DNA of 64,000 nucleotides from Melioribacteraceae bacterium (GTDB taxonomy: Bacteria; Bacteroidota; Ignavibacteria; Ignavibacteriales; Melioribacteraceae), in assembly GCA_015493615.1 (NCBI GenBank), contig WGCV01000041.1:124001-188000 (forward strand), in the 5' to 3' direction. This document shows positions 24,120-34,074 of the stretch, piece by piece (position 1 is the stretch's first letter; each line of letters starts with the position of its first letter). The position numbers and the translations under genes were made by a program. The notes below the pieces were generated by a model. The model did not search any database. It was not told the DNA's origin and saw nothing but the letters and a program-made list of their open reading frames with translations.

Positions 24120-25805
24120 TTAACCTTTTTTTAATAATTTCTGCCAACTGTCCCGCAGAGTAACCGTCCGGTTGAAAACCAAATTATTTTCATCGGCTGA
24201 TTTTGTGTCAACGCAGAAGTAACCTTTCCGCTCGAATTGGACTCTGTCTCCGGGTTTTGCATCTTTAAGAAACGGTTCAACCTTACAATTTTTTAGAATT
24301 TCCAATGAGTTCGGATTAATAAATTCTGTAAAATCTTTTTCTTTGTCAGCTTCAGGAAACTCTTCGGAAAAGAGCCTGTCGTATAATCTTACTTCGGCGT
24401 CTATTGCATGATGAGCGGAAACCCAGTGAATTGTTCCTTTAACCTTTCTGTTCGCGTTTGGAGAACCGCTTTTGGTTTCCGGATCATAAGAGCAGAGAAG
24501 TTCAATAACGTTGCCTTGTTCGTCTTTAATAACTTCTTCACATTTAATTATATATGCGTAACGGAGGCGAACCTCACGTCCGGGAGCCAATCTGTGAAAT
24601 TTTCTGTGGGGCGTTTCCTGAAAGTCATCCCGCTCAATATAAAGCTCGCGGGAGAAGGGAACAAGCCGTTTCCCCATTGTTTCATCTTCGGGATTATTTA
24701 TCGCTTCCAATTCTTCTGTTTGATTTTTCGGATAGTTTGTAATTGTTATTTTCAACGGATTCAAAACTCCCATTACGCGTTGCGCGCGTTTATTCAAATC
24801 TTCCCGAATGCTGTGCTCGAGAAGTGCGAAATCCACAACCGAATCCCGTTTTGCTACGCCGATTTTATCCGCAAAGTTGCGAATTGATTCCGGAGTGTAT
24901 CCTCTACGGCGGAAACCTGAGATGGTAGGCATTCGCGGGTCGTCCCATCCGTCAACATATTTTTCATTAACAAGCTTAAGAAGTTTTCTTTTACTTAAAA
25001 CGGTGAAGGTTAAGTTTAATCTTGCAAACTCAATCTGCTGCGGGTGAAAAACATTCAGCTCATCCAAAAACCAGTCGTAAAGGGGGCGGTGATTTTCAAA
25101 CTCCAATGTACAAAGGGAGTGCGTTATTCCTTCGATCGAATCGGAAAGCCCGTGCGCAAAATCGTACATCGGATAAATTACCCATTTGTCGCCGGTTCTG
25201 TGATGAGTAGCTTTTTTGATTCTGTAAATTGCCGGATCGCGCATGTTAATATTCGGCGAAGACATATCAATCTTAGCTCTCAGGATGCAATCTCCTTCGT
25301 TGAATTCGCCGTTCTTCATTTTTTCGAAAAGTTCTAAATTTTCTTCAACTGTTCTTTCGCGATATGGACTGTTTTTACCGGGCTGAGTTGGCGTGCCTCT
25401 GTATTCCCTTATTTCATCAGGGGAAAGATGATCAACGTAGGCTTTCCCTTTTTTGATAAGCTCGACAGCGTATTCATAAAGTTTATCAAAATAATCGGAA
25501 GCGAAATATTCTCTGTCGCCCCAATCAAATCCCAGCCAGCGAATATCTTCGCGAATAGAATCAACATATTCCACATCTTCTTTTGCCGGATTCGTATCGT
25601 CAAATCTCAGGTTGCATAAGCCGTTGTAGTCTTCGGCAATTCCGAAATTCAGGCATATTGATTTGGCGTGCCCGATATGCAGATAGCCGTTCGGTTCCGG
25701 GGGAAAACGCGTGTGAACTTTTCCTTCATATTTATTTGTTTTCAAATGCTCGTCGATAATTTCGCGAATGAAATTGGTCTGTTTTACTGTTTTGTTTTCT
25801 TCCAT
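24120..25805 (-). CDS. glnS: Glutaminyl-tRNA synthetase
   Basis: A 561-residue class Ic synthetase that charges tRNA-Gln directly. The signature [15 protein letters not shown] near residues 36-50 and the KMSKS-equivalent [11 protein letters not shown] identify GlnRS rather than GluRS. A C-terminal anticodon-binding beta-barrel part ([31 protein letters not shown]) is present. The gene lies 3 bases after gltX in the same direction, so both enzymes are co-expressed. Presence of GlnRS implies that the GatCAB transamidation route is not essential for Gln-tRNA here. Confidence 0.97.
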   Translation of the reverse strand: MEENKTVKQTNFIREIIDEHLKTNKYEGKVHTRFPPEPNGYLHIGHAKSICLNFGIAEDYNGLCNLRFDDTNPAKEDVEYVDSIREDIRWLGFDWGDREYFASDYFDKLYEYAVELIKKGKAYVDHLSPDEIREYRGTPTQPGKNSPYRERTVEENLELFEKMKNGEFNEGDCILRAKIDMSSPNINMRDPAIYRIKKATHHRTGDKWVIYPMYDFAHGLSDSIEGITHSLCTLEFENHRPLYDWFLDELNVFHPQQIEFARLNLTFTVLSKRKLLKLVNEKYVDGWDDPRMPTISGFRRRGYTPESIRNFADKIGVAKRDSVVDFALLEHSIREDLNKRAQRVMGVLNPLKITITNYPKNQTEELEAINNPEDETMGKRLVPFSRELYIERDDFQETPHRKFHRLAPGREVRLRYAYIIKCEEVIKDEQGNVIELLCSYDPETKSGSPNANRKVKGTIHWVSAHHAIDAEVRLYDRLFSEEFPEADKEKDFTEFINPNSLEILKNCKVEPFLKDAKPGDRVQFERKGYFCVDTKSADENNLVFNRTVTLRDSWQKLLKKG

Positions 25806-25808
25806 AAT

Positions 25809-27260
25809 TTATTTCGATATTTTAGTTAAAGCGGTTTCTATTCTGTTAATTACTTCATCCTTCCCGAGTATGAAAAGCAAGTCATAAACTCCCGGACCGA
25901 TTCCAACTCCCGAAACAGCAAGACGGAGTGGGTGGATTAATCTTCCTTTTCCGATTTCCCGTTCTTCGGCAATCTCTACAAGGATTTTTTCGTAATCTTC
26001 TTTTTGGGGATTTTCAATTCTCTTAAGACGACCTACATATTCGCGAAGAAGTTCTTGGGAATCATCTTTCCATCTCTTTTTAATTACAGCTTCGTCATAG
26101 CCGGTAGGGCGTTCATAGAAGTAAGGGCATTTTTCTATATATTCCCTGACAAAACTTACGCGCTCGCGCATCGCTTCAATTATCAGCAGAAGGTAGTCGT
26201 CGTCCGGAATCGAATCCGCATACTTCGAATTTTTGAATTCCTCTTTCAGCATCGATAACAATTCCTCTGCCGGTTTTTTACGGAGATGCTCGGCATTCAG
26301 CCAATTTAATTTTTCAATATTGAAAATAGCGCCTGCTTTGTGAACACGTTCCAACGAAAACTCTTCAATCAGTTCGTTCATCTCAAAAATCTCGCGGTTG
26401 TCGCTTGTGCTCCAGCCGAGAAGCGCGACAAAGTTAATCAGAGCTTCTTTCAAATAGCCCTTCGCTCTGTAATCTTCAACCGCAACATCGCCTTGCCTTT
26501 TACTCAGTTTCGATCTGTCGGGATTCAGAAGCAAAGGAAGATGAGCAAACTCCGGCAGTTCCCAACCGAGATATTTGTAAAGCAGAATATGTTTCGGAGT
26601 TGAGGAGAGCCACTCCTCGCCGCGAATTACATGCGTAATTCCCATAAGATAATCATCAACCACGTTGGCAAGATGATAAGTGGGGAAACCGTCGCTTTTA
26701 ATTAAAATCTGATCGTCAATAATGTCAGTCTCAAATTCAACTTGTCCTCGGATTATGTCGTTCAGCTTAATTTTTTCGCCCGAGCGCACATTTAATCTGA
26801 CAACGTGCGGCTCGCCGTTAGCAAGTTTTTCCTCAATCTCTTCCTTCGATAGCTTTAGGGCAAGCTTGTCGTATTTCGGCTGGAGTTTGTTTTTGTATTG
26901 ATAATCCCTAAGCTCCTGGAGTCTTTCAGGCGTATCGAATGCGTAATAAGCGTTGCCGTCGGCAATTAACTTCTCAGCATATTTTTTATATAAATCCAAT
27001 CTTTGAGATTGAGTATAAGGACCAACATCACCCGGTTTGTCGGGACCTTCGTCATAATCAAGTCCGACCCACTTTAAGGTCTCAATTAATTTTTCTACCG
27101 CTCCTTCAACCAGTCGGTTACGGTCTGTATCTTCAATCCTCAGTACGAATTTACCGTTGTTCTTTTTCGCAAATAAATAATTATATAATGCGGTTCTTAA
27201 TCCTCCGACATGAAGATATCCCGTTGGACTCGGAGCAAAACGCACTCTGACTTCTTTCAA
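25809..27260 (-). CDS. gltX: Glutamyl-tRNA synthetase
   Basis: A 483-residue bacterial GluRS. FAPSPTGYLHVGGLRTALYN (HIGH-type motif) is at residues ~8-27, KLSKRQGDVAV is the KMSKS loop, and an alpha-helical anticodon-binding domain fills the C-terminal third. The start is a TTG at 27260, supported by AAGGAGA at 8-base spacing and by the family's N-terminus. First gene of the gltX-glnS unit. Confidence 0.97.
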   Translation of the reverse strand: MKEVRVRFAPSPTGYLHVGGLRTALYNYLFAKKNNGKFVLRIEDTDRNRLVEGAVEKLIETLKWVGLDYDEGPDKPGDVGPYTQSQRLDLYKKYAEKLIADGNAYYAFDTPERLQELRDYQYKNKLQPKYDKLALKLSKEEIEEKLANGEPHVVRLNVRSGEKIKLNDIIRGQVEFETDIIDDQILIKSDGFPTYHLANVVDDYLMGITHVIRGEEWLSSTPKHILLYKYLGWELPEFAHLPLLLNPDRSKLSKRQGDVAVEDYRAKGYLKEALINFVALLGWSTSDNREIFEMNELIEEFSLERVHKAGAIFNIEKLNWLNAEHLRKKPAEELLSMLKEEFKNSKYADSIPDDDYLLLIIEAMRERVSFVREYIEKCPYFYERPTGYDEAVIKKRWKDDSQELLREYVGRLKRIENPQKEDYEKILVEIAEEREIGKGRLIHPLRLAVSGVGIGPGVYDLLFILGKDEVINRIETALTKISK

Positions 27261-27355
27261 ATTAAATCTCCTTTATTTAAAATTTAAACTGTAAATATAA
27301 TTATTTTAGTTCCTTTAATTTTCAAAATTATTGCAATAAAAAGGAAAGAAATTTA

Positions 27356-27688
27356 ATGGAAAGAAAATATATTGCCGTCGGCGTTGATGAAGAAGGGAAA
27401 ATTTGGAAAGGACATTTCGGTATTGCTCCGGTTTATTTGATTTTTGACGAAATGAAGAATCTGATTGAAAAAAGAATTAATCCTTACGGAGTGAACTCGG
27501 AAAATCACTCGCATCACGATAATCCGAAACTGATAATTTCTTTTTTGAACGACTGCAAAATTTTTGTCGCTAAAAGAATGGGACAGGAGAGCCGCGTAAA
27601 ATTGAAGGAAAATTTCGGCATAGTTCCTTTTCTTACCGAAAAAACTTCTCCCGAAGAAGCAATCGAAGTTCTTGAGATAAATGGTTAA
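27356..27688 (+). CDS. NifX/NafY-like FeMo-cofactor-binding domain protein
   Basis: A 110-residue single-domain protein with the dinitrogenase iron-molybdenum cofactor-binding fold: IAVGVDEEGKIWKGHFGIAPVYLIFD and a C-terminal FGIVPFLTEKTSPEEAIEVL. A His cluster (NHSHHDNP) could bind metal. Stand-alone members occur in organisms without nitrogenase and are thought to bind metal clusters. No nif genes are in the window. It overlaps the following MFS transporter by 8 bases, so the two probably share a function. Confidence 0.85.
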   Translation: MERKYIAVGVDEEGKIWKGHFGIAPVYLIFDEMKNLIEKRINPYGVNSENHSHHDNPKLIISFLNDCKIFVAKRMGQESRVKLKENFGIVPFLTEKTSPEEAIEVLEING

Positions 27689-28895
27689 CGAAAGGCGTAA
27701 TTTTATAGCGCTTGTCTGGCACGGATTCTTTTTGGCGCTGGCTCAAACTTTTGCCGAAAGAAACACCGTACTGCCCGCATTAATTCTATCTGTCGGCGGA
27801 ACTCAAACCACGCTTGGCGTTCTGACGTCAATAGTTATCGGCGTCCCGATGCTTGCTCAGCTTATTTTTGCGGGATTCTTAAACACAAAAGTTTACAAGA
27901 AAAAATATCTGATTTTGGGAATTCTTCTTCGCGTTTTTGCTTTTGCGGGACTAAGTTTAACAATCTGGTTTTATTCGTCATTATCAACCGAAATGACAAT
28001 TGCGCTGATTTTTTTGTGGATGCTCCTTTTCAGTACCAGCGGGGCATTTGCCGGAATTTCATACACAGACATTGTCGGAAAAAGTATGGACAGCCCGACT
28101 CGCAAAAAATTTCTCGTTACCCGGCAGTTCATAAGCGGCATCGGACTTTTCTTTTCCGCGCTTGTAGCAAGGCAGGTTCTTCGCGGCTTTGATTATCCCC
28201 ACAACTATCAGGTTATGTTTGCGATTGCCGCGTCCCTTTTATTTGTGGCTTCGTGGGGCTTTATGGCAATTAAGGAAAAACCTTCTGAATTAAAGCACAT
28301 GCAGAACTCAACTCTCAAAATTTTGAAATCGATTCCTGAAATTTTAAGACTTGATAAGAAGTTCAGATACTTTATTTACGTAGTAAATCTTACCGGTTTT
28401 TCGTTAACAATTATTCCGTTTTATATCGCGCTGGGCAAGGAAAGTTTTTCGATAAGCGCAGGACAAATCGGTAATCTGCTTTTAATTCAGATTGTCGGAA
28501 TGATATTGGCTAATATTTTCTGGTCGAAGTTTGTTCATAAAAGAGGTTATCGCGGAGTAATTTCGGTTTTCATCGGTTTCCAAGTTCTTCTTCCGGTCCT
28601 ATTTCTAATTGCGTCTCATTATTATTCTATGACAGAGTTTTCCGTTCTTTTTTTCTTTGTCGGAATCGCAATCAGCGCGCAGAAAATTTCATTTGAAGGG
28701 ATTTTATACGAAATTACGGACGAGACGAACCGCGCTTTGTACAGCGGCGTTTACGGAGCTTTGAGTTTAACTATTTCTCTTTTCCCCCTTGTTTCCGGGC
28801 TTCTGTTAAACAGTTTGGGATTTGCAATAATCTTTCCGATAGTAAGTTTAATCGCTCTGACTTCAATTATTTTTGTGAGAATATTAAGAGTCTGA
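27681..28895 (+). CDS. Major facilitator superfamily transporter
   Basis: A 404-residue membrane protein with about 12 hydrophobic segments and an MFS-type first half (FAERNTVLPALILSVGGTQTTLGVLTSI). The substrate cannot be read from sequence. It overlaps the NifX-like gene by 8 bases, which hints at a metal- or cofactor-related substrate, but this is speculation. The ABC genes start 70 bases downstream. Confidence 0.85.
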   Translation: MVNERRNFIALVWHGFFLALAQTFAERNTVLPALILSVGGTQTTLGVLTSIVIGVPMLAQLIFAGFLNTKVYKKKYLILGILLRVFAFAGLSLTIWFYSSLSTEMTIALIFLWMLLFSTSGAFAGISYTDIVGKSMDSPTRKKFLVTRQFISGIGLFFSALVARQVLRGFDYPHNYQVMFAIAASLLFVASWGFMAIKEKPSELKHMQNSTLKILKSIPEILRLDKKFRYFIYVVNLTGFSLTIIPFYIALGKESFSISAGQIGNLLLIQIVGMILANIFWSKFVHKRGYRGVISVFIGFQVLLPVLFLIASHYYSMTEFSVLFFFVGIAISAQKISFEGILYEITDETNRALYSGVYGALSLTISLFPLVSGLLLNSLGFAIIFPIVSLIALTSIIFVRILRV

Positions 28896-28965
28896 TTTTT
28901 TTTGTAAAAATATTTTGAACCAATTTTAATTCTTGTCGTCAAAAATTAAAAATTCAGGATTTCCT

Positions 28966-29901
28966 ATGTCTCAAATAATTGAAATTAAAAATGTAACGAA
29001 ACTTTATTCCGCCCGAAGTAAACATCCCGTTAAAGCGTTGAATAATTTTACTCTTTCGGTTGCGGAAGGAACCGTTTTCGGTTTGCTTGGACCGAACGGA
29101 GCGGGTAAAACCACTCTCGTTAAGGCTCTTCTCGGAATGATTTCGATTGACGGTGGAGAGTTGAACATCTTAGGTGAAAAAGTAAGCGATATTTCAATTC
29201 ATACTGAAATCGGTTACCTGCCGGAAAATCACAGGTTTCCTCCCTTTATGAAAGGGGTTGATGTGTTGATGCTTCTTGGAAGTCTTTCCGGATTGGCTAC
29301 GGTGGAATTGAAAGAGAAAATTGAATTCTATCTCAAAAAATTTCAACTTGAGTCCGCCGCTTCAAGAAAAGTAAAAACCTATTCCAAAGGGATGATGCAG
29401 CGTTTGGGATTAATCCAGGCTGTTATCCATAATCCCAAAGTTATTTTTCTCGACGAACCGACCGATGGCGTTGATCCTATTGGGCGTAAGGCGATTCGCG
29501 ATTTTATTGCGGAACTGAAAAACGAGGGGAAGACAATATTTATCAACAGTCATCTTCTTTCCGAAGTGGAGATGATTTGCGACCGTGTTGCAATTATGAA
29601 CAAAGGTGAATTAGTTAAATCGGGCACAATAGATGAATTGCTTCACGAGGAGAATTCGTTTTACGTTAATATTGAAGATAAGGAAAATCGTGTTTATTCG
29701 ATACCGGAGCTGAATGAATACGACGTTAAAATTGAGAAAAATAAAATAACTCTCAACAACGGGAATTATGAAACACTTAATAATTTGATTGATATCCTAC
29801 GGAGTAAAGGAATTATGGTAAAGGGTAGCGGCGAGAACAAAGTTTCGCTTGAGGAATTTTTTATTGAAACGATTGACGATGAGGAGGAAAGCAATGCGTA
29901 A
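28966..29901 (+). CDS. ABC-2 type transporter ATP-binding protein
   Basis: About 311 residues. It has Walker A GLLGPNGAGKTTLVKALLG, signature motif YSKGMMQRLGLIQ (a variant of LSGGQ), Walker B VIFLDEPTDGVDP and the H-loop NSHLLSEVE. A C-terminal extension of ~90 residues after the core is usual for gliding/ABC-2 exporters. The ATG at 28966 (MSQIIEIKN) is chosen over a start 33 bases upstream because of AGGA spacing and family alignment. The next gene overlaps by 8 bases and supplies the membrane part. Confidence 0.93.
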   Translation: MSQIIEIKNVTKLYSARSKHPVKALNNFTLSVAEGTVFGLLGPNGAGKTTLVKALLGMISIDGGELNILGEKVSDISIHTEIGYLPENHRFPPFMKGVDVLMLLGSLSGLATVELKEKIEFYLKKFQLESAASRKVKTYSKGMMQRLGLIQAVIHNPKVIFLDEPTDGVDPIGRKAIRDFIAELKNEGKTIFINSHLLSEVEMICDRVAIMNKGELVKSGTIDELLHEENSFYVNIEDKENRVYSIPELNEYDVKIEKNKITLNNGNYETLNNLIDILRSKGIMVKGSGENKVSLEEFFIETIDDEEESNA

Positions 29902-30721
29902 TACTTACTTAATTTCGAAATATGCGGTTAAGGAGTTATCCTCAAAAAAAATAATCTGGTTCTTTTTCGGAATCTCGCTTCTTGTGATTGCCATTCTGCT
30001 GATTGTTTTTAACACACTGAACGTCAGAGATATTGCGCCGGTGATAAAATTTAAAAGCCGGCATTCCGAGGTTAAGGACGCTTTTTCGCTTGCGGCAATG
30101 TTTTTTAAAACCGCCGTTACTGTTCCGCTTTTCGGCGGAGGTCTTTTCATTTCAATATTTGCCGTTTCCGGTTTAATCCCGTCGTTATTGGAGAAGGGGA
30201 CTGTCGAGTTTTTCCTTTCGCGTCCCGTTAAGCGTTTGGAGCTGCTTCTCGGCGAATTCCTCGGCGGCGTGTTTGTTATTTTTCTTAACATTACTTTTCT
30301 GGTTGTTTCCACTTGGCTGATTGTCGGAATTTATCTGAATGATTGGAACTTAAATTTTCTCCTAATTATTCCTCTTATTACTCTGGCGTTTATGGTTTTC
30401 TATTCGTTGATTATGCTGATGGGAATAAAATGGCAGAATTCCGTCGCTGCAATGATGGTCGCTTATTTAATTTTCATAGCGCTTTCGCCAATTCTTCACG
30501 GAAAGGAAACGATTTTTCTTTTTCTTGACGGAGCGGTGTGGAAATACTTGATTAACGGGTTATATTATTTGCTTCCTCAGTCGTCCGATTTAGCCGGAAT
30601 AACGGCGAAGATTTCTCTCGGGCAGTCAATTGGCTCATACGCCCCGATATTTGTCGGCTTTGTACAGACGACGGTTTATTTCTATCTCGGCTTACTTTTG
30701 TTTAAGAAGAAAGATTTTTAA
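29894..30721 (+). CDS. ABC-2 type permease
   Basis: About 275 residues with ~6 membrane segments in the pattern of ABC-2 permeases (VEFFLSRPVKRLELLLGEFLGG is the typical cytoplasmic loop). The ATG at 29894, preceded by GAGGAGG, overlaps the end of the ATPase gene by 8 bases. Likely an exporter of unknown substrate with the preceding ATPase. Confidence 0.87.
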   Translation: MRNTYLISKYAVKELSSKKIIWFFFGISLLVIAILLIVFNTLNVRDIAPVIKFKSRHSEVKDAFSLAAMFFKTAVTVPLFGGGLFISIFAVSGLIPSLLEKGTVEFFLSRPVKRLELLLGEFLGGVFVIFLNITFLVVSTWLIVGIYLNDWNLNFLLIIPLITLAFMVFYSLIMLMGIKWQNSVAAMMVAYLIFIALSPILHGKETIFLFLDGAVWKYLINGLYYLLPQSSDLAGITAKISLGQSIGSYAPIFVGFVQTTVYFYLGLLLFKKKDF

Positions 30722-31186
30722 GAAACCGTTACAAAGTTATATTGAGTCCTGCAAAACAATGTAGCGCCGTCTCGTCCGCCTTAGGCGGATTACGAGCCGC
30801 GGAGCGACGAAGTAATCTCACTAGAAAACTTTCTGGCGCCGAATATTATTAAGGGAAGGCTTTGCATAACCCCGAAATTTGTCATTCTGATCCCGCCTTG
30901 GCGGGAGAAGAATCTCAAAACCGGTAATAGTGCCGAGTTTAGAGATATTTCGGACGGCTTCCACCTTCGCCGTGTCGAACTCAGTTTTGCAAAGGTCTCT
31001 AAGGCTGAATATTCATGAGATTTCCACAGTCCGTCTCTGGCGGATTACTTGCGCAATTTCTTCGCAGTAACGTTGTGTTTTTTTTATTTTGTTTACTCGT
31101 ATCGCCGGTTTAAGAATCTTAGTTCGTATTTTTCCTTATAATTTCCTAAATTAAAAGTTTATAAATTAGAAAATAGAACCGTAAGT
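30722..31186. repeat. Repeat-filled intergenic region with MITE-like copy A
   Basis: No gene seen. It holds a palindrome CCGCC-TTA-GGCGG at 30776-30788 in a degenerate repeat. A copy of the MITE-like element lies at 30856-31000: AAGGCTTTGCATAACC, GTCATTCTGA, AATCTCAAAACCGG, GAGATATTTCGGACGG, ending TTTGCAAAGGTCTCT. Its right end has lost the ATGACAAATTTAGG segment. A further fragment (GAGATTTCCACAGTCCGTC..GGCGGATTAC) follows to ~31070. The folB promoter should lie in the last ~100 bases. Confidence 0.8.
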
Positions 31187-31555
31187 ATGCAGAATATTAT
31201 CAGAATCAAGAACGCCGTTTTTTACGCTTATCACGGAGCTTTGAAGGAAGAACAAAGCATTGGCGGAAGGTATGAAGCGGATGTCGAACTCTTTACTGAT
31301 TTTTCCGAAGCCGCGGCAACCGACAGCTTGCACAATACAATCAATTACCACGAAGTTTATAAATACATAGATAAGAAAGTAAACGAAAAAAAATATTATC
31401 TGATCGAAACTATTGCAACGGTTATTGCGGACGGACTGTTAACGGACTATCAAACTTTGAAGAAAGTCTCCGTCAAAATTCGTAAGTCCAACGTCCCGAT
31501 AGGCGGAGTAATTGATTTTGTCGAGGCGGAAGTAATCAAGGAAAGAAATGAGTAA
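31187..31555 (+). CDS. folB: Dihydroneopterin aldolase
   Basis: A 122-residue enzyme of folate synthesis that converts dihydroneopterin to 6-hydroxymethyl-dihydropterin. Typical segments are NAVFYAYHGALKEEQSIGGRYEADV, the catalytic-site helix NYHEVYKYIDKKV, LIETIATVIADGLL and the C-terminal VKIRKSNVPIGGVIDFVEAEV. It overlaps folK by 8 bases. folP is in the same window at 59182-60318 but separate. Confidence 0.95.
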   Translation: MQNIIRIKNAVFYAYHGALKEEQSIGGRYEADVELFTDFSEAAATDSLHNTINYHEVYKYIDKKVNEKKYYLIETIATVIADGLLTDYQTLKKVSVKIRKSNVPIGGVIDFVEAEVIKERNE

Positions 31556-32063
31556 AGTTTACTGCGGATTAGGATCCAATATAGGAGACAAATTAAGCTA
31601 CTTGAACAAAGCGGTAGATTTGTTGAATTCGCATGAAAATTGCAGCGTCGTTAGCGCTTCTCCGGTTTACGAAACCGCGCCTATGGGCGAAAAAAAACAA
31701 AACAATTACTACAATGCCGCATTGGAAGTTCAAACAGATCTGGATGTTTACGGATTTCATTCCGTTATTAAATCGATTGAGAAAGAAATCGGCAGGGAGA
31801 AATCTTATCGTTGGGGACCGAGGGAAATTGATATTGATCTACTGTTTTTTGACGATATGGTTATTGACACTCCGGATTTAACCGTTCCGCACAAAGGAAT
31901 TACAGAGCGCGATTTTGTCCTTGTCCCGTTGCTCGATATTGCTCCGGACATCGCTTTGCCCGACAGCGGAAAAAAATTAAGCGAGTTTAATATTAGTTTG
32001 ACAAATCATTATATTTTGAGAAAAGTTTTAGAAAATCTTTCGGAAATTGAAAAAGTTGAGTGA
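31548..32063 (+). CDS. folK: HPPK, 2-amino-4-hydroxy-6-hydroxymethyldihydropteridine diphosphokinase
   Basis: A 171-residue pyrophosphokinase acting directly after FolB. Landmarks are VYCGLGSNIGDKLSYLNKAV, VSASPVYETAPMG, the signature WGPREIDIDLLFFDD and VPHKGITERDFVLVPL. The start ATG lies inside the last codons of folB. Confidence 0.96.
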   Translation: MSKVYCGLGSNIGDKLSYLNKAVDLLNSHENCSVVSASPVYETAPMGEKKQNNYYNAALEVQTDLDVYGFHSVIKSIEKEIGREKSYRWGPREIDIDLLFFDDMVIDTPDLTVPHKGITERDFVLVPLLDIAPDIALPDSGKKLSEFNISLTNHYILRKVLENLSEIEKVE

Positions 32064-32700
32064 AATCAAATATATCGCAATTGAAGGCGTAATCGGCGCG
32101 GGAAAAACATCTCTTGCCAAACTGCTTGCTCACAAGTTGAATTCAAAGCTGATTTTGGAGGAGTTTGAATCGAATCCGTTTCTCGGAGGTTTTTACGATA
32201 ACCCTGAAAAATACGCTTTCCAAACGCAGATGTTTTTTCTTATCAACCGCTACAAACAGCAGGAAGAGCTGATGCAGGAAGATCTCTTTACCGAGTTTAT
32301 TGTTTCCGATTACATTTTTTCAAAGGATAAAATTTTTGCCTATTTAACTCTTTCCGGTGAAGAGCTTAAACTGTACGAATCGATTTTTCCCCTTCTTGAA
32401 AGAAATATTCGCAAACCCGATCTGGTGATTTATCTTCAATCGAGTATTGACAGATTGATGTACAATATCAAAAAAAGAGGTAGAAAAATCGAAGGAGGAA
32501 TAACGCGTTCATATATTGCAAAACTCCACGACGCTTACAATAATTATTTTTTCAAATACAATAACACGCCGCTTTTGATTCTTAATTCCACCGAAATCGA
32601 TTTTGTTAATAACGAAGATGATTTCGAGGAACTCTACCGGCAAATTTTCCGGGAAGACCGCGGCTTTATGGAATATTTTAACCCGGGCGCTAAGGCGTAA
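32047..32700 (+). CDS. Deoxynucleoside kinase
   Basis: A 217-residue dNK/dGK-type kinase that salvages deoxynucleosides to dNMPs. The P-loop IEGVIGAGKTSLAKLLA, LEEFESNPFLGGFY, VSDYIFSKDKIFA and PDLVIYLQSSIDRLMYNIKKRGR are characteristic. No ATG exists near the P-loop. TTG at 32047 or TTG at 32056, both overlapping the folK end, are the candidate starts. In Bacteroidota this gene commonly follows folK. Confidence 0.9.
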   Translation: MKKLSEIKYIAIEGVIGAGKTSLAKLLAHKLNSKLILEEFESNPFLGGFYDNPEKYAFQTQMFFLINRYKQQEELMQEDLFTEFIVSDYIFSKDKIFAYLTLSGEELKLYESIFPLLERNIRKPDLVIYLQSSIDRLMYNIKKRGRKIEGGITRSYIAKLHDAYNNYFFKYNNTPLLILNSTEIDFVNNEDDFEELYRQIFREDRGFMEYFNPGAKA

Positions 32701-32702
32701 CT

Positions 32703-32966
32703 ATGGAATTTTTACTCTCTGTTTTATTTTTCTTCTTTATCGTTTATCTTGTCGGGAAATTATTCTTCCGGCTTCTTGCATTTTTCCTTTTGAGGAAAAG
32801 TCCTATTTATAAACAAAAACACGCCCCCGAAAACAATTTTGAACCGACGGAAAAATCCACCGAAGATGAAATTAAGCTGGAAATTAAGGAGGAGGATATT
32901 ATCGAGGCGGAATTTGAAGATATTATTGAGGACGATGACAAGCGGACTGAAAGGAAAGATGGATAA
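32703..32966 (+). CDS. Small membrane protein, DUF4834-like
   Basis: An 87-residue protein with one N-terminal hydrophobic segment (LLSVLFFFFIVYLVGKLFFRLLAFFLL) and a highly acidic tail (EIKEEDIIEAEFEDIIEDDD). It resembles the DUF4834 type found between salvage and envelope genes in Bacteroidota. Function unknown. It overlaps the glycosyltransferase gene by 8 bases. Confidence 0.7.
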   Translation: MEFLLSVLFFFFIVYLVGKLFFRLLAFFLLRKSPIYKQKHAPENNFEPTEKSTEDEIKLEIKEEDIIEAEFEDIIEDDDKRTERKDG

Positions 32967-34074
32967 GAAACCCTTCAACGAAAGAATCGTGCATTCTTTA
33001 TTAAAACTTTTCTTAAAAAAAACTCCGAAAGAATTTACTAACGACTATCCGAAAAATATTTTGATTATTCGTCAGCATAACCAATTCGGCGATATGATGG
33101 CTACTATCCCTCTTTTCCGCGCCGTCAAAAAAAAGTTTCCCGAATCCCGACTAACCGTTTTGGCTAGTAACATCAACTACTTCGGAGTTGAATCGGCTCC
33201 TTACATTGATGAGCTTTTCGTTTTTGACAAAACCAAACTCTTCGATTGGGAATATCTAAAATTATTAAAAAAAGTTTTAAGAGGGAAAAAGTACGATTTG
33301 GTTATTGTGCCGAGTACGGTTTCACTTTCCTTTACAAGTCATCTTTTTGCCGCATTGGCAAAATCTGATTTTGTAATCGGCGCTTCCAAATTAGACGGTA
33401 AACAAAATGATGCCGCATTTTTCCTCAATAAAGTCGTTGAATTAAATTGGCAGCCGCCTGAGAGACATGTTTCCGATTTTATTTTGGATGTTGTCCGTCC
33501 GGTAGGAATTGATGAAAAAGATTTTTCGTACGAACTGACTTTAACCGATGAAAATTTTAAGTATGCCGATGATTTTTTTCTGAAGTTTGGGAAAGAGTGT
33601 GATGTGAAAATAGGATTTCATGTCGGCGCCGGAAAACCGCCGAACCGTTGGAAGTTGTCCAATTATAAAGAGCTGATAAAGCGGTTGAGGAAAATCCCGA
33701 ATCTCTGCTTTTATTTTACGGGAAGCACATCCGACGAGACTGAAATCGTTTATATGATTAAAGCTTTCGGGAAGGATGCGGGCTATCTGCTTAACAAGCC
33801 GATTCCCGACGTAGCGGCTGTTATCGAAAAATCTCATCTTTTCATAACAAACGACACGGGAATAATGCACGTTGCGGGCGCAACCGGAACGCCGCAGATT
33901 TCTTTGTTCGGACCGACAAATCCTTATCAGTGGGCGCCGGTTGGAGACAATAAATATTTTATCAAAAAAGAAGATGACATAAATTCAATAACTGTTGACG
34001 AAGTTTATTCATTGGCTCTAAAAATTTTATATAATAAATTTGTCGATTTAAATAATAACGAGGAAAAATCATGA
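32959..34074 (+). CDS. Family 9 glycosyltransferase (heptosyltransferase-like)
   Basis: About 371 residues of GT-B fold. ILIIRQHNQFGDMMATIPLFRAVKKKFPESRLTVL (N-terminal domain), IGFHVGAGKPPNRWKLSNYKEL and LFITNDTGIMHVAGATGTPQISLFGPTNPYQWAP are the hallmark GT9 regions. Probably adds a sugar to lipopolysaccharide core on the cytoplasmic face. The ATG at 32959 with AAGGAAAG upstream is used; an open frame extends upstream through the DUF4834-like gene but reads as nonsense there. Confidence 0.93.
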   Translation: MDKKPFNERIVHSLLKLFLKKTPKEFTNDYPKNILIIRQHNQFGDMMATIPLFRAVKKKFPESRLTVLASNINYFGVESAPYIDELFVFDKTKLFDWEYLKLLKKVLRGKKYDLVIVPSTVSLSFTSHLFAALAKSDFVIGASKLDGKQNDAAFFLNKVVELNWQPPERHVSDFILDVVRPVGIDEKDFSYELTLTDENFKYADDFFLKFGKECDVKIGFHVGAGKPPNRWKLSNYKELIKRLRKIPNLCFYFTGSTSDETEIVYMIKAFGKDAGYLLNKPIPDVAAVIEKSHLFITNDTGIMHVAGATGTPQISLFGPTNPYQWAPVGDNKYFIKKEDDINSITVDEVYSLALKILYNKFVDLNNNEEKS

